Assembly (NCBI GenBank): GCA_020744425.1
Contig: JAGMUV010000025.1
Coordinates: 186,001-250,000, forward strand
Direction: 5' to 3'
DNA from: Dactylonectria macrodidyma
Lineage: Eukaryota; Ascomycota; Sordariomycetes; Hypocreales; Nectriaceae
DNA length: 64,000 bases
Shown in pieces: positions 20,443-31,099 of this stretch. Position 1 is the first letter of the stretch. Every line of letters begins with the position of its first letter. A program made the translations under genes and the position numbers. The notes below the pieces were generated by a model. That model was not told the origin of the DNA. It searched no databases and worked only from the letters and a program-made list of their open reading frames with translations.

Positions 20443-23091
20443 ATGGGAAACGTCCTCTCAGCCTTCTCCCACAGTAGCGGCGGCGGCCTCTCTATTGCCG
20501 ACAAGGCTGCCCTCGAGTCCAAGCTCGCCGACCGAGAAGAGACGATCTCCATCCTCGAAAAGGACCTGGCCAAGAAGGAGAAGGAGTACACAACCATCTC
20601 CCAAGATGCCGAGGAGCTGCGTCTGAAGATCAAGAGCCTCGACGCCGAGTCCGCCTCGACCTTCCAGGACGGCCAGGGCCAAATTGCCCAGCTGCAGGCC
20701 GAGCTCAAGAGCACCAGTGATAAGGCTGCCCAGCAAGAAGAGGCAGCTCTGTCCCGTGCCCAGCAGCTCGACGCGGCCAAGGGGGAGCTCGCTGAGCTCG
20801 AGGAGAAGCTCAAGGGACTCGACCAGGACAAGCAGGCCATCGCCGACGAGCTTGCCACTGTCACCCAGCAGCTTTCCGTCACCAAGGAGGAGCGAGCTGC
20901 CCTCGAGACGGCCCTTCAGGAGCAGATTGCCTCGCTCCAGTCCCAGGTTTCCGAGTCGGAGCAGAAGATTCAGGCTCTTCAAGCCACCCACGACAAGATC
21001 GAGGGCGACCTCGCTACCACTGTCAAGGCCCTCGAGGACCAAAGTGCGGCCATCTCCAGCTCCGAGTCCAACCTCGCCGCTCTGCAGAAGACCCACGACG
21101 AACTCACGGCCAGCTCCGAGGCTGACCTTGCCGCCGCCAAGAAGGAGCTCGCCGACGCCCAAGAGAAGCACGCCGCCCTACAACAGGCCCACGAAAGCCT
21201 CCAGGCCGGTTCCAGCGGCGACCTCGCTGCCCTGCAGAATGACCTGACCGCCCTGCAGGCCAAGCACACCGCTCTCGAGCAGGCCAACGAGGCCCTGAAG
21301 AAGGACTCTGCCGCCGAGCTCGAGGCCGCCAAGAAGGAGACCGCCGACCTGCAGGAGAAGCACGCTGCCCTGCAAACGTCACACGACAGCCTTGCGAGCG
21401 ATGTTGAGGCCGCCAAGAAGGACCTGGCCGCCGCCGAGGAGCAGAAGAAGGCTGCCGAGGCCGCCCACGCGTCGGAGCTGGAGAAGTACCAGGCCGACAT
21501 CGCCAAGGTCCAGAGCGACCTCGCCGCCTCCCAGGAGAGCCAGAAGAAGCTCGGCGACGAGCACGCCGCCGACGCCGCCAAGGCCAAGGAGGAGGCTGCC
21601 GAGCTCGAGACCAAGCTCAAGACCCTGACCGAGGAGCACACCGCTCTCAAGACCGAGTCGGACGACCGAGCCGCCAAGCTCGAGGCTGCCACTGCTGAGC
21701 ACGCCACCCTGCAGAAGACGCACGAGGAGACGACCAGCAAGCTTCAGACTGCCACCGAGGCGCACGAGACTTTGAAGAAGGACCACGACGAGCAGGCCGC
21801 CAAGCTGCTGGCTTCATCTGGCGACAACGATGCCGCTGTGAAGCAGCACGAGGAGGATGTGGCCAAGCTCAAGGCCGCCACTGAGGAGATCGAGGCTCTG
21901 AAGAAGACGTCCGAGGAGGAGGCGACTAAGCTCGCCGCTGTCGAGAAGCAGGTTGAGGCCGCCGAGGCCAAGGCCACCAAGGCCGAGGAGTCCCTCGCCG
22001 CTCTGGAGACTGTAAGCCAATCCTACCCACCTGTCACACATCCCCAACTAACATTTGCGTAGGAAAAGACTGCCCTGGAGACCAAGATCGCCGACCTCGA
22101 GTCCGCAGCACAAAAGTCCAAGGACGCCGAGACCGCCCTACAGACCAAGCTCGATGAGGCCGAGGCCAGCCTGAAGGCCGCCAAGGAGGCCGAAACTGCC
22201 CTGCAGACCAAGCTGTCCGAGGCCGAGTCAGGCCTGGCCGCCGCCGAGTCCGACAAGGTCGCCGTCAAGGAGTCCGAGGCTGCGCTCAAGACCAAGCTTG
22301 AGGCGTCCGAGGCGTCCCTCGCCAGTGCTGAGGCTGCTGCCAAGGAGTCTGAGGCTGCCCTCAAGACGAAGCTTGAGCAGGCCGAGTCCAGCCTCTCGAC
22401 CTCTGAGACTGAGAAGAAGGAGGCCAAGGACGCTGGTGCTGCTCTCGCCACGAAGCTCGAGGAGTCGCAGGCTTCCCTTGCTGCCGCTGAGACCGCGGCC
22501 AAGGACGCCGAGGCTGCCCTCAAGACCAAGTTGGAGGAGGCACAGGCCACTCTTGCCACCGCCGAGGGCTCGAAGAAGGAGGCTCAGGATTCCGAGGCAG
22601 CGTTGAAGACGAAGCTCGAGGAGGCTCAGGCCAGCCTCGCCACCGCCGAGACCGACAAGGCCGCGGCCAAGGATGCCGAAGCTGCTCTTAACACCAAGCT
22701 GGAGGCGGCTCAGGCTAGCCTTGCTACTGCCGAGAGCGCGACCAAGGAGGCCAAGGAGTCAGAGTCTGCCCTGAAGACCAAGCTCGACGCTGCTGAGGCC
22801 AGCCTCGCCGCTGCTGAGAAGGAGAAGACGGAGGCTGCCGACGCCAGCAAGGCTTCCGAGGCGGAGCTCAAGAAGAAGCTCGAAGCCGCCGAGGCCAGCC
22901 TAACAGCCGCCGAGACGGCCAAGAAGGACGCCGAAGCCGCCCTGCAGACCAAGCTCGACGCCGCCGAGGCTAGCCTCAAGGCCGCCGAAGCCGAGAAGAC
23001 TGCTGCCGCAGAGAAGACCAAGGTGCTGGAGGAGGAGCTCAAGGAGCTCAAGGAGAAGGCTGCCGCCGCCGAGACCAAGGCGGAGGCCTGA
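20443..23091 (+). CDS. Large Ala/Lys/Glu-rich coiled-coil repeat protein, possibly N-myristoylated
   Basis: Two exons (20443-22011 and 22063-23091, intron 51 nt) encode 865 residues. Nearly the whole chain after residue 20 is heptad-patterned and rich in Ala, Lys and Glu, predicting a long parallel coiled coil. The first exon has irregular heptads (AALQ.H..L units). The second is built from units recurring at 21 or 28 residues around ALKTKL. The N-terminus MGNVLSAF fits the N-myristoylation rule (Gly2, Ser6), which would tether a rod to a membrane. There is no signal peptide or transmembrane segment. No enzymatic domain is visible. G+C-biased third positions and a CT-rich leader suggest high expression. 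The function is unknown; a cortical, septal or organelle-tethering scaffold is a guess. Confidence 0.85.
22105..23000 (+). repeat. Heptad-based tandem repeats (63/84-bp units) in the coiled-coil gene
   Basis: Eleven copies of an ALxTKL-type core (for example TALQTKL, AALKTKL, AALNTKL, AELKKKL) follow each other at mostly 28 residues, one spacing being 21. Unit length is always a multiple of seven, so the coiled-coil register is kept. Unequal recombination between the nucleotide repeats could change rod length. Confidence 0.8.
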
Positions 23092-23662
23092 AGCAATCTA
23101 CAACCCACATTTGATGTCCGCCCCCCACGACTGAAATGATTTGCATACCTGGAGGAAAAGAAGATCTCTTTTTCCCAATTCTGACTTGACGACGATATGG
23201 GAAGGAAAAAGAAACGAAGGAGTAGGCGTCCACGTCTCTGATGATATCGATACCCATTCCCCCACCTTCTAGTTTGATGTTGTTGTTTTTGCCCACGTTT
23301 AGATACCTAATTTCAAAGCTGCTCAGGCGTCTGAGAATGTTGTGTTGACCATGCTTTGCTGTGCTGTGTTGTGTTGTATTGTTCTGGGTTTACTACATCG
23401 GTGTTTAAGTTGCTCTTCCAAACCTGGGAACAAGTCAATTTATAGTGTTTTTAATTGCGTCAGGTCCCCGCTCCAAGTTCCTGTACATCCATTATGTTAA
23501 GTAGCTAAAAGGATATTGCTATAATAATCACACACCTAGTTATCTAAAATACACACTGTGGCAGTGATAAACCTTTAATATAATAGTCCTTAATTTCAGC
23601 TTCTTACGAATTTGCATATATATTAAGATCTTAAGCCACATGTAGAATTCGGTAACAGAGGT
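23092..23662. other. 3' flank of the coiled-coil gene, nothing else seen
   Basis: The interval begins as the 3' UTR region and becomes AT-rich after about 23,500. No gene or RNA is recognised. Confidence 0.5.
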
Positions 23663-24200
23663 CAGCTTCTAAGTCAATAGCCGCGACTGTGGCTTCAATC
23701 TGCAGCTGCCAGCTTCGTGCTGCTGCAATAGGTAACTGACCCAGTTGTTAGTGTAGCCGACCCAGCTTTTTACTAGAGAAATAGGTCGGAATTCTTGGAA
23801 TAGCAACAGCGGCTGCTGGGGCAAAGCTGTTACGTAGGGACCTGACTTGGAAGGTCCATCGGCTTGAAGTGTTGAGATCTGTTCTTGGACGGACCAGTGG
23901 CTATTCCGATCCATTAGTGGCTGGGATATGGATGTCTTCTTGTCAATAGCCTCCGCTGGTTAGCGCTAGTTTTCTTCTTCAACCAAGACAATACGCTCAT
24001 TTTAACATGAAGTTGTGACCGCGATCAGGGACCGGATTTTCAATGGCCGGAAGGTATTACCAGCTGGTTGCTCACAGAGGCTGTAGTTAACGCAAATAAA
24101 GCTATTGTCGTCATATACCTTGACTGCTTGGCTAGGGGGCAGTTGGGAATCCATAGGAATGCAAAAAAACGCGTTGTATGATGAATTAGGCTTTGCCAAC
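23663..24200 (-). pseudogene. Possible transposase relic (piggyBac-like), weak
   Basis: The minus strand carries two adjoining open stretches separated by stops. The second contains PLLLFQEFRPISLVKSWVGY followed by TNNW. This resembles the start of a DDE_Tnp_1_7 (piggyBac-type) domain, which typically reads PLxLFxxFxP...TNxY. Acidic catalytic blocks are not found nearby, so at most a fragment remains. The flanks are AT-rich. A chance resemblance is quite possible. Confidence 0.25.
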
Positions 24201-24276
24201 CTTCAGAAATATAATACTCGAGGCTTTATGACATAAGATTAGGAATTGACTATGGGCTGCTAGTTCGGGTTATCTC

Positions 24277-25818
24277 CTATACCACAACACCGAAGATGGA
24301 CTCAAGCATCTGCCAGAATATCATATAAAGCCTTTTCGCTGACATGAAAGTGGCCAGAGAGGGAACTTTGCCCGGTTGAACGGGGAAAGCAGACCCATCA
24401 ACAACACGAAGGCTCTTGATACCTCTGACGCGGAACTTAGAATCAAGCACAGCCAGCGCATTGTCGTCAGAACCAATTGCGCATGCTCCAACAGCGTGGT
24501 GACTGTACGTTTGGGCGCGAAGGTATCTTCTCTGCCAGTCGTCAGTGCATTCGACACCCGGTGCACAAGGGCGGTTCTCTGTGAAGACATTGTCGGTCAA
24601 GTTATTCAAGAAAGGCCGCTCAAAGGTACCATAGAGGACGGCTTCGTAGTTGTCGCTCAATCCGGTGCCAATTCCGGGAAGATGCCTGACAACGGGGATC
24701 TTGAGCTTCCTCAGCTCATCGACCGGGCCAACTCCACTCAGCTTCAAGATCTGAGGTGTGTTGAACACGCCTCTAGCGAGGATGACCTCCTTGGTGGCGA
24801 AGGCCTTTCCCGGCGTGCCCCTGGAATTCCTGCCGTGCCGGGGATCGGCAGAGTAAAGGCTCTTGCCTCGCAGGTACTCTAACCCTATGGCCCTGGGCTC
24901 CTTACCCTTGCCTCCAGATGTGGTATTGGAGAACAAGACTTTGGTGACAAGCGTGTTCTCCTGCACCGTGAGCGGGTAGCCCCTGGGGTCGTCGAGAGTT
25001 GCACGGAGGTAGTTGGCTGGGCTGGATCGCACCCCATTCCGGGAATGAGTGTGAGGAGTAAAGAGACCAAGGATGTTATCCCTGTTCGGATCTGCCGAAT
25101 TTACGTCACGGCCGAGGAGCTCGAACAAACTCAATCCGCTTTCACGTCTTGCAAGTGCGTCCGAGGCCATCTGAGCCAGAGTGGTAGCGTCAGATTCGTT
25201 CAGAGCTCACGAGGGGTCCGCCTGAGAAGTGTCGAGGTATCCGTTGAATCCATGATCTGAGGTGCTGCCGTTCGCGAGGTAATTGCATCTCTCCAACCGT
25301 ACGAGATACTGCCGCATATTCTCCACAGACCATGAGTCGTCTCCAGTAATTTCAGCGATGTCTTGCCAGTCAACGTCAGGTGGTAGAGAGATGGTGGCGG
25401 CGTTGTGAATAGCGCAGCCCCCGACTACACCCGCCCTAGGATAGTAGATGCCTAGGCGCTCTGCATCAGCTGGAGGATCTAGACTAACATAGAACTCGCC
25501 GTCGGTCAGGCGCCAGGTCGTGAACTCGAATTGATCTTCAATCTCAGGCAGGTCTCGACTGACGAAGAAATCCCAACGAGTCAAAGGATCGTTGATGGCC
25601 AGCGTGTTGTTCTATGTCGTGTAAGAATTGGGATTGTCCAGCTGAAATTCTCCGGCATCGATGAGTAGAACGGAGTGGCCGTGCCGGGCGAGGTTGGCGG
25701 CAAGGGGACCGCCTCCAGGACCAGAGCCCACGACGATGTATTCATAAGTGTTCTTAGCCTCGACGCTATTGCACAATGCTAAAGTGGCAGGAGGAACGAG
25801 AACACGAGGAAAGTGCAT
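24277..25818 (-). pseudogene. GMC oxidoreductase pseudogene
   Basis: One frame runs from ATG 25818 to the end and is broken by TAG at 25612-25614 and TGA at 25207-25209. It has a short signal-like N-terminus, the FAD motif GSGPGGGPLAANLARHG, the GMC signature region GVVGGCAIHNA and the C-terminal SHHAVGACAIG with the active-site His. About 50 residues separate GIGTGLSDNYE from that His block, where intact relatives have roughly 200. A large internal piece is therefore missing. The natural ending (EKALYDILADA) is one frame off, indicating a small indel near 24,325. Intact members oxidise sugars, aryl alcohols or other alcohols. Both nonsense codons could derive from CAG and CGA by C-to-T change. 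Confidence 0.88.
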
Positions 25819-26559
25819 TGCCTCAGGATTTTGACAGTGATTTGAGAGAGGTGTCGATGCCTTACGAAAATGATAATAGAGTATCTTCGCATCGTTGTCC
25901 TTTTATATGCTTCCTCCGCACCCTGGAACTTCGGATGCTCCGGCATCGTTCTAGCTTCGACGCGTCTTGCCAAGCATCTCAAATAGCAAGTGATTCGGGA
26001 TGTCCAATGCCCGGCATTCTGCCTGTGCGGCGTTAAGTCCTTAATTCCATTATTATTGGGCTTAAGGAACCTAGGGTTCTTACCGGAGTCAACACTTTAT
26101 TTGGCTTAACGCTAGAGAGTGCTTTCCAATACAGCGCCTATATGTCGGATCGACATGGTGAAGACTTTGGGGCATGCGCTATACAAGCCTAAACAACGGG
26201 AGGACGGTTGTTCATCTGAGTGGAACGTGGCGCGGATTTTCCTGACAGCAATTGCTACACCGGCATGAAGAATGGCTACACTTCAGAGTTCTTACTGATC
26301 CGCGGGTGCGGTCGAGTAGGAGTGCATACTGCACGAGCTCCGTGATATTGACTAGCGATACAGAAGACTAGAGAACTAAATTTCAAGTCTGGGCGTCGCA
26401 GGTAGATGAATGGGAGGCTCGTTGCATGAAGGCCGATGTCCCCCTGGGCCGGTTCTATTTTGCCAGTCTTGGTTAACGATTAGAGAAATCAGAGAAGTAG
26501 AGGCCATGGATTTGCTGACGGAAAGCGATCGTCATTTCAGCTTTGAGTGAAATATGTGT
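25819..26559. other. Intergenic, no gene supported
   Basis: This is the upstream flank of the GMC relic. Short ORFs only, no motifs. Confidence 0.5.
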
Positions 26560-27230
26560 CGGATCAAGCCTCAGAGCAAAGAGCGACTATGGCTAACAAT
26601 CTGTGTAGGTAATAAGGGTTGATCTGTCACTTACCTCACTAGAATTATATGAAATGAGTTCTTATATAAAAGACAGATAATGACTCAAACTTAAATAGCG
26701 TGCCTCTAAACATAAAGTTCGAGATTGACGATATTAATGAGGAGTGGACTTATTCTTAGCCATTTGGTTTATATTTAGAGTAGAATGATATATATCTCGG
26801 TTAAGAACTGGCCAGAGTATTTACATAAGATTTTTAAGTGAATTTTTTTATAAAGTGGCCTAAGAGTATGAAACTCCTGTTATAAAAACTGATCAACTTA
26901 AGCACCTTATAGCTAAAATTAGATTCATTAATGTTAAAGAGATGCTATTTAAATAGCTAATAAATCGTTATCCTAAAGAGAAAAAGTTTAAAGAGCTTAG
27001 AAAATAGAGTAATATATATACATATAAGTTAACCTTCTTAAGGGGCTTTTAATAGCTTTATTTCTAAGGCACTTTAACTAGACTCCTAAGGAGGTTAGTA
27101 TTTTCCTAGTTAATGTTAGGAACGATTTAAATAATATAAAAATCCATGCCTACTAGTTAATATATTCTCCGCTATGCTGTTTTTACTCTCAATATGCTGA
27201 TAATATATTAGTCATTCAGTCTACGGGAGG
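26560..27230. repeat. AT-rich degraded tract
   Basis: Roughly 670 bp of strongly AT-rich sequence with many TTAA, TATA and TAAG words and stops in every frame, unlike its GC-balanced surroundings. Such tracts in ascomycetes usually mark old repeats degraded by RIP-like mutation. No terminal repeats or transposase segments are recognisable. Confidence 0.45.
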
Positions 27231-28033
27231 AAGCCTGAAGCTTAGGAATTGTGGATGGATAGATCTCTGGCGATATACACGGCTGCAGCCCGTATATACA
27301 GCCGCTTGGTATAGGCAGGCGGCACTGGACCTTTTAGCTGACATGTGGGGAATCGCGCACAAACGTAAAAAAATCTCCCTATTTCGTACTTAGCCAACTC
27401 TTTCTATTTGCCAGTGAGTGCTATATATTAACTCCGCGACACCTGTGGGTGATTGAGATCCAAGTTCAGCCAAACACCTGGAAATATATGTCGCCGACGA
27501 CGCTGTTCACGCTGGCGCAAGAAAGAAATATAGTTGAGCGAATAGAGGCAATCCATGCATTTACACTACCGCCATAGCACAGACGCCTGTCCATCGGGTA
27601 CAACCTTGACCGAGAGAGTTATGGCGATACAAACTGCCACCAGGGTGCTCTCCAGCCTAGTGACAACCAGTGCTTCTCATCAGGTCACGTTATGATGATT
27701 CTAGAAGATTCGACGAGCAAGCGGCCCTCCCGTTTAGGTCGGGTGTGATTTTCTTTGTCCCTAAGTATCACATTTTATCAACGCGCTTCATGCATTTGGT
27801 AATGATTGGCTAGTCACAGCATAACATCATGTTGAGAGGCAGGCGACGACTGATGCTGAAAAAAAGAGTACAAAGACATGTTTCATGTTTCGTGTTTCGT
27901 GAACGGAGCCGTCACAGAAAAGCAGTCAATCTTGCCTGAGAAATCTGAGACCTTCGTTGGAAAGTAGAAATTGATCCTCTGCAGTAAAAGTGCAATAAAC
28001 TATTAATGAGATTCATTCTGGTGCTGATATACA
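27231..28033. other. Possible small fragment of a Cys-containing protein (27584-27748), otherwise empty
   Basis: A plus-strand frame from an AG at 27582 to a TGA at 27746-27748 reads RESYGDTNCHQGALQPSDNQ followed by CFSSGHV. This is protein-like and recalls small secreted Cys-containing proteins. No start codon, signal peptide or upstream exon was found. The rest of the interval is empty. Confidence 0.2.
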
Positions 28034-29334
28034 TCATATCCCTGCACCGATCCAACCACCTCCATACTGTATTCCTGTTCCTGTAGGCGTAAACCCGGGA
28101 CCTCCCCCATGCAAACTCCCGGCTAGGCCCAGCGCGGCCTGGCTTTGCTGTAAATTCGCATTGGAATACATATTCATTATAGACGCTTGGCCTCCTTGGC
28201 CCGCATATCCATCACCACTGCCTTGTTGCATCTGCTGCAAAGCACTAGGCGGCTGTGGCACGTGGCCATGCATGCCCCCCGCTATGCCCAGAGCGTTGTA
28301 CCCCTGTTGCAGGTTCGCAGCAGCCCCTGTGAGCGCCATTGTTGCCATTTGCTGCTTTATCCCCTCCACATACTGTTTCATTGCGGGATCCTCGGTTGCT
28401 GGGAAGGCACGGCGGGGGATGGAAGGTGGCAGGGTGCCCCCCGTCTGAGGGTGTCGTAGGGGAGGCATCTTGGACAAGAGTTTATTGATATTGACGAAGT
28501 TGGTATCTGGATCAACGAGGATGCCGATGAGAAGGAAACGGAGGTGACCTTCGCGGGTGAGGAGGGGACGAGGTGTTGCAAGAGAGCAACTCAAGCTGTC
28601 AAAGAAGGATCGCGGCTGAGGAGTGACAGTGGGAAGGTTATAGGACAGGCCGTAAAGATCATAAAATCTCATCATGTACTGGTTGATCAGGTTCTCCTTC
28701 ATCCATCTGTTCCCAAATGATATCCTAGAGGCACCTTGTTCGCACATGGCGTCTGGAAGTGCAGAACCTGGTGAGTGGTTTGGCTGGTAGAACAGGATGA
28801 ACGCGGCCTAAACTCACAGATGTTATGCTCATCAGCATACTCGCCCATGCTCAGCAACATCCCGACCTTCTGCGGTGACAGGCCCCCTTCGTTGCAGGGT
28901 GCTACAGCCGCCTCGGCCCAGCGATAAACTACATCCACCAGAAGCTCGAGGCTCGGCGACGCTTGCCATCGCTCAGCGCGAGGGCTGGGTGCATAAGTCG
29001 GGATGACAAGGTCACTCCAAAAACCAGCCGAGTGCGAAAGTGCCGCGCCTGCTTGCGGGTTCTGCGGTGCACCCGACGGAGGGGTTGAGGATGAGGAGGG
29101 AAAGCTCCGTCCGCTCTGGCGGCCCGCTCCCGCGGATTGGTAGTCTGGAGACTGTGGTGCGTTTTGGGGACATGGATTGTAATGTTGTTCCATGCCAGCG
29201 GCCCAGTAGTGCCCTGGGCCGGCGGGCCAGGTGCCAGAACTTTGAGGATATGCCGTCGACCTTGCCCGCTGTGACGAGTCGCGGGCTTGTTGGCATGCGT
29301 CACGTAACGTACGGTAAGCGTCTCGGAGGGACAT
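28034..29334 (-). CDS. Hypothetical fungal protein with Gly/Gln-rich C-terminus
   Basis: Two exons (28818-29334 and 28034-28767) encode 416 residues. The first 110 residues are Gln/Ser/Pro-rich and disordered. The middle (about residues 115-280) looks globular and helical, with FWSDLV, SLELLVDVVYRWAEAAV, the KENLINQYMMRFYDLYGL block and HLRFLLIGILVDP. It faintly recalls the DUF7514-type fungal domain, but I cannot confirm that. The last 100 residues are Gly/Gln-rich and contain a duplicated unit (NLQQGYNALGIAGGMHG and NLQQSQAALGLAGSLHG). There is no signal peptide or transmembrane segment. The function is unknown. The spliced frame and conserved-looking core support a real gene. Confidence 0.7.
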
Positions 29335-29883
29335 TTGTCATGTATTCGTGGCCGTTGTGCGCCCCTCGATAACCGATTCCACGAGACAGGCCTGGGGGGT
29401 TCTGCCCCTTTAAATACGCCAAAGATTTGCTGGGCTCACCGCCTCGAGCTGAAAGTTGCCTGGCAGGCAAGTCCGAAACAGGCTTGCGAATTTCGCGAAT
29501 AGCAGCAAGTTACTAAATGTCTCAATCCAATAACCTAACGCCGGGGCTTGGTTGTCTGACGTTTGACTGGGTGTAGACAGCCCAGGAGTACGCCTTGGGT
29601 GGCGGCTTTCTCATGCAGGCTTGCACCGTGGCTTTCGCTAGCGGATTAGGACCTCTCAGCTGAACAGCCACCATTCTCTCTCTATGGGAGCCTGCTACTG
29701 CCTTGTTTCGTGGCAGGATAGTTAGTTCCGCCCCTAGTTCGCCTATGCTCGATAAAAGCCAACCTTGGAAACCAGAGCGGGTCTCAAGGCGTCCGAGACA
29801 CTTGTAGCATGCGGCCAACACCACCAAGTGACGGTAGCTTTGGACCTCGACACAGCCTGCTGGGATCAGATGGACGATTCCAA
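29335..29883. other. Intergenic, nothing supported
   Basis: This holds the upstream flank of the hypothetical gene and the decayed 3' part of the epimerase relic. ORFs here have no recognisable motifs. Confidence 0.5.
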
Positions 29884-30230
29884 CTACGAAATGGCATCCA
29901 AGATGGCTGTCGCGCCTTTGATAGCAGGGCCTAGCATATCACGGACATTGTCCTGGGCGTCTCCATGCACTGGGCTGGCGGCATGGATAACTCCCGCAAT
30001 TGTCTCGTCAAGAGCATCGCGGTAGGATTCGGGCTTGGTCACATCCGTGACGAAGGCGGTTTCGAGCTGAGTGCCCCAATACTGCGACATGCAGTACGGA
30101 CCGTATCAGCCGCTTTTTGGGGTCGCACAGTGCCACGGACGTTATACCCTTGTCCCAAGAGTGATTTGATGACGTGAAGAATAACATAGCCGTTCGCGCC
30201 CGTGACCAGGATTGTCTGCGCTGAAGCCAT
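29884..30230 (-). pseudogene. NAD-dependent epimerase / ketoreductase relic
   Basis: The ATG at 30230 begins ILVTGANGYVILHVIKSLLG, the Rossmann start of extended SDRs. It is followed by VRGTVRP, the usual adenine-binding strand of the dihydroflavonol-reductase/aldehyde-reductase group. Near 30,085 the frame shifts by one; the continuing frame reads VTDVTKPESYRDALDE and VIHAASPVHGD, the family's next landmarks. It stops at 29884-29886 after about 115 residues, where intact proteins have about 340. No catalytic YxxxK segment is found downstream. It is a 3'-truncated, frameshifted fragment. Confidence 0.75.
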
Positions 30231-30696
30231 GCTGCCGTAGGTGATAGAGGAAGCAACAAATGTAACATGTAAGTTGGTAAATATGTCAGTATTTGCAAAC
30301 TACCACTAGGCTCTCATTCTGTTTTGAAAGTGGCAGAACTTAAAATCTCCCGAGGACACCACGGAATTTACGGTTAACTCCGATACCATAGGTATAGCGG
30401 AGAAGAGGTTTTACACTTAGCAAGGCGTTACGCAAATCCACACAGGAAAACATCCTGCGGCCCGGCCATCCTGGGTGAGTTTGGATTTTAAGCTTAACTC
30501 GGATACAGATAGACCGCTTAGTTGCAAAACTCGCCTCGAACTTACCAACTGTGACATGCGCGCAACGCCAGACTATTTGAGGTGTAGCGCCAGGCCAGGG
30601 TACTGGTCGAACCATTCAAGCAGGGGTCCTAACTTTCTCATCCTAGGTACATACGTTTTCTAGAAGCAGCCGAGGAATGTGGTGGCTTAGAGAATA
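30231..30696. other. Intergenic, nothing supported
   Basis: Flank of the retrotransposon insertion with short ORFs only. Confidence 0.5.
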
Positions 30697-30701
30697 TCGG
30701 A
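30697..30701. repeat. Target-site duplication (left copy)
   Basis: TCGGA directly abuts the left LTR; the same five bases follow the right LTR. Confidence 0.9.
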
Positions 30702-30952
30702 TGTTGCATCTGATAGGAAGGGTGCATTGTGATGTAAGTAGAAGCTCTTGATTTCTATCTAACTGAGGGCTCGCGGCAGACCTATTTGTAGGTTGCCCTC
30801 ATAGCTATGATAAGGTTCTCGGTAGACCGGATCCCAAGGGATCCGGGTCTTCGAGACCGGCTTGTTAGGAAGCCGGGTCTTTGAGACCGGTTTATTAGAG
30901 ATCCGAGCCTTTGAGACTTTATCTTCAGTCTCAACAGTTGATAGATGTGACA
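30702..30952 (-). repeat. 3' LTR (element sense)
   Basis: 251 bp, TG...CA ends. In element sense it contains AATAAA (complement of 30891-30896), a candidate polyadenylation signal. It also holds three imperfect ~32-bp repeats with hairpin cores GGTCTTCGAGACC and GGTCTTTGAGACC, and the near-palindrome GGATCCCAAGGGATCC. Confidence 0.95.
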
Positions 30953-30965
30953 TACCCCCCCAGGT
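30953..30965 (-). other. Polypurine tract
   Basis: In element sense, AACCTGGGGGGGTA directly precedes the 3' LTR. This is the expected place and composition for plus-strand priming. Confidence 0.8.
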
Positions 30966-31099
30966 TGAATGGGGATTCAAACTGAATAGATAGGAAATAT
31001 AGGAAAATGGCCCTTGTTGGAAGGACGGTTGTTGCGTAGGCTAGGAAAATAGGGATAGGAAATTGAAGGAAAAGACTGATAGAAGGAAATCGGGCTCTG

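Noticed and set aside
20094..21786. Long antisense ORFs (up to 263 codons) over the coiled-coil gene
   Set aside because: They are Ser/Ala- or Leu/Gly-rich mirror images of the repetitive GAG/AAG/GCC codons of the sense gene.
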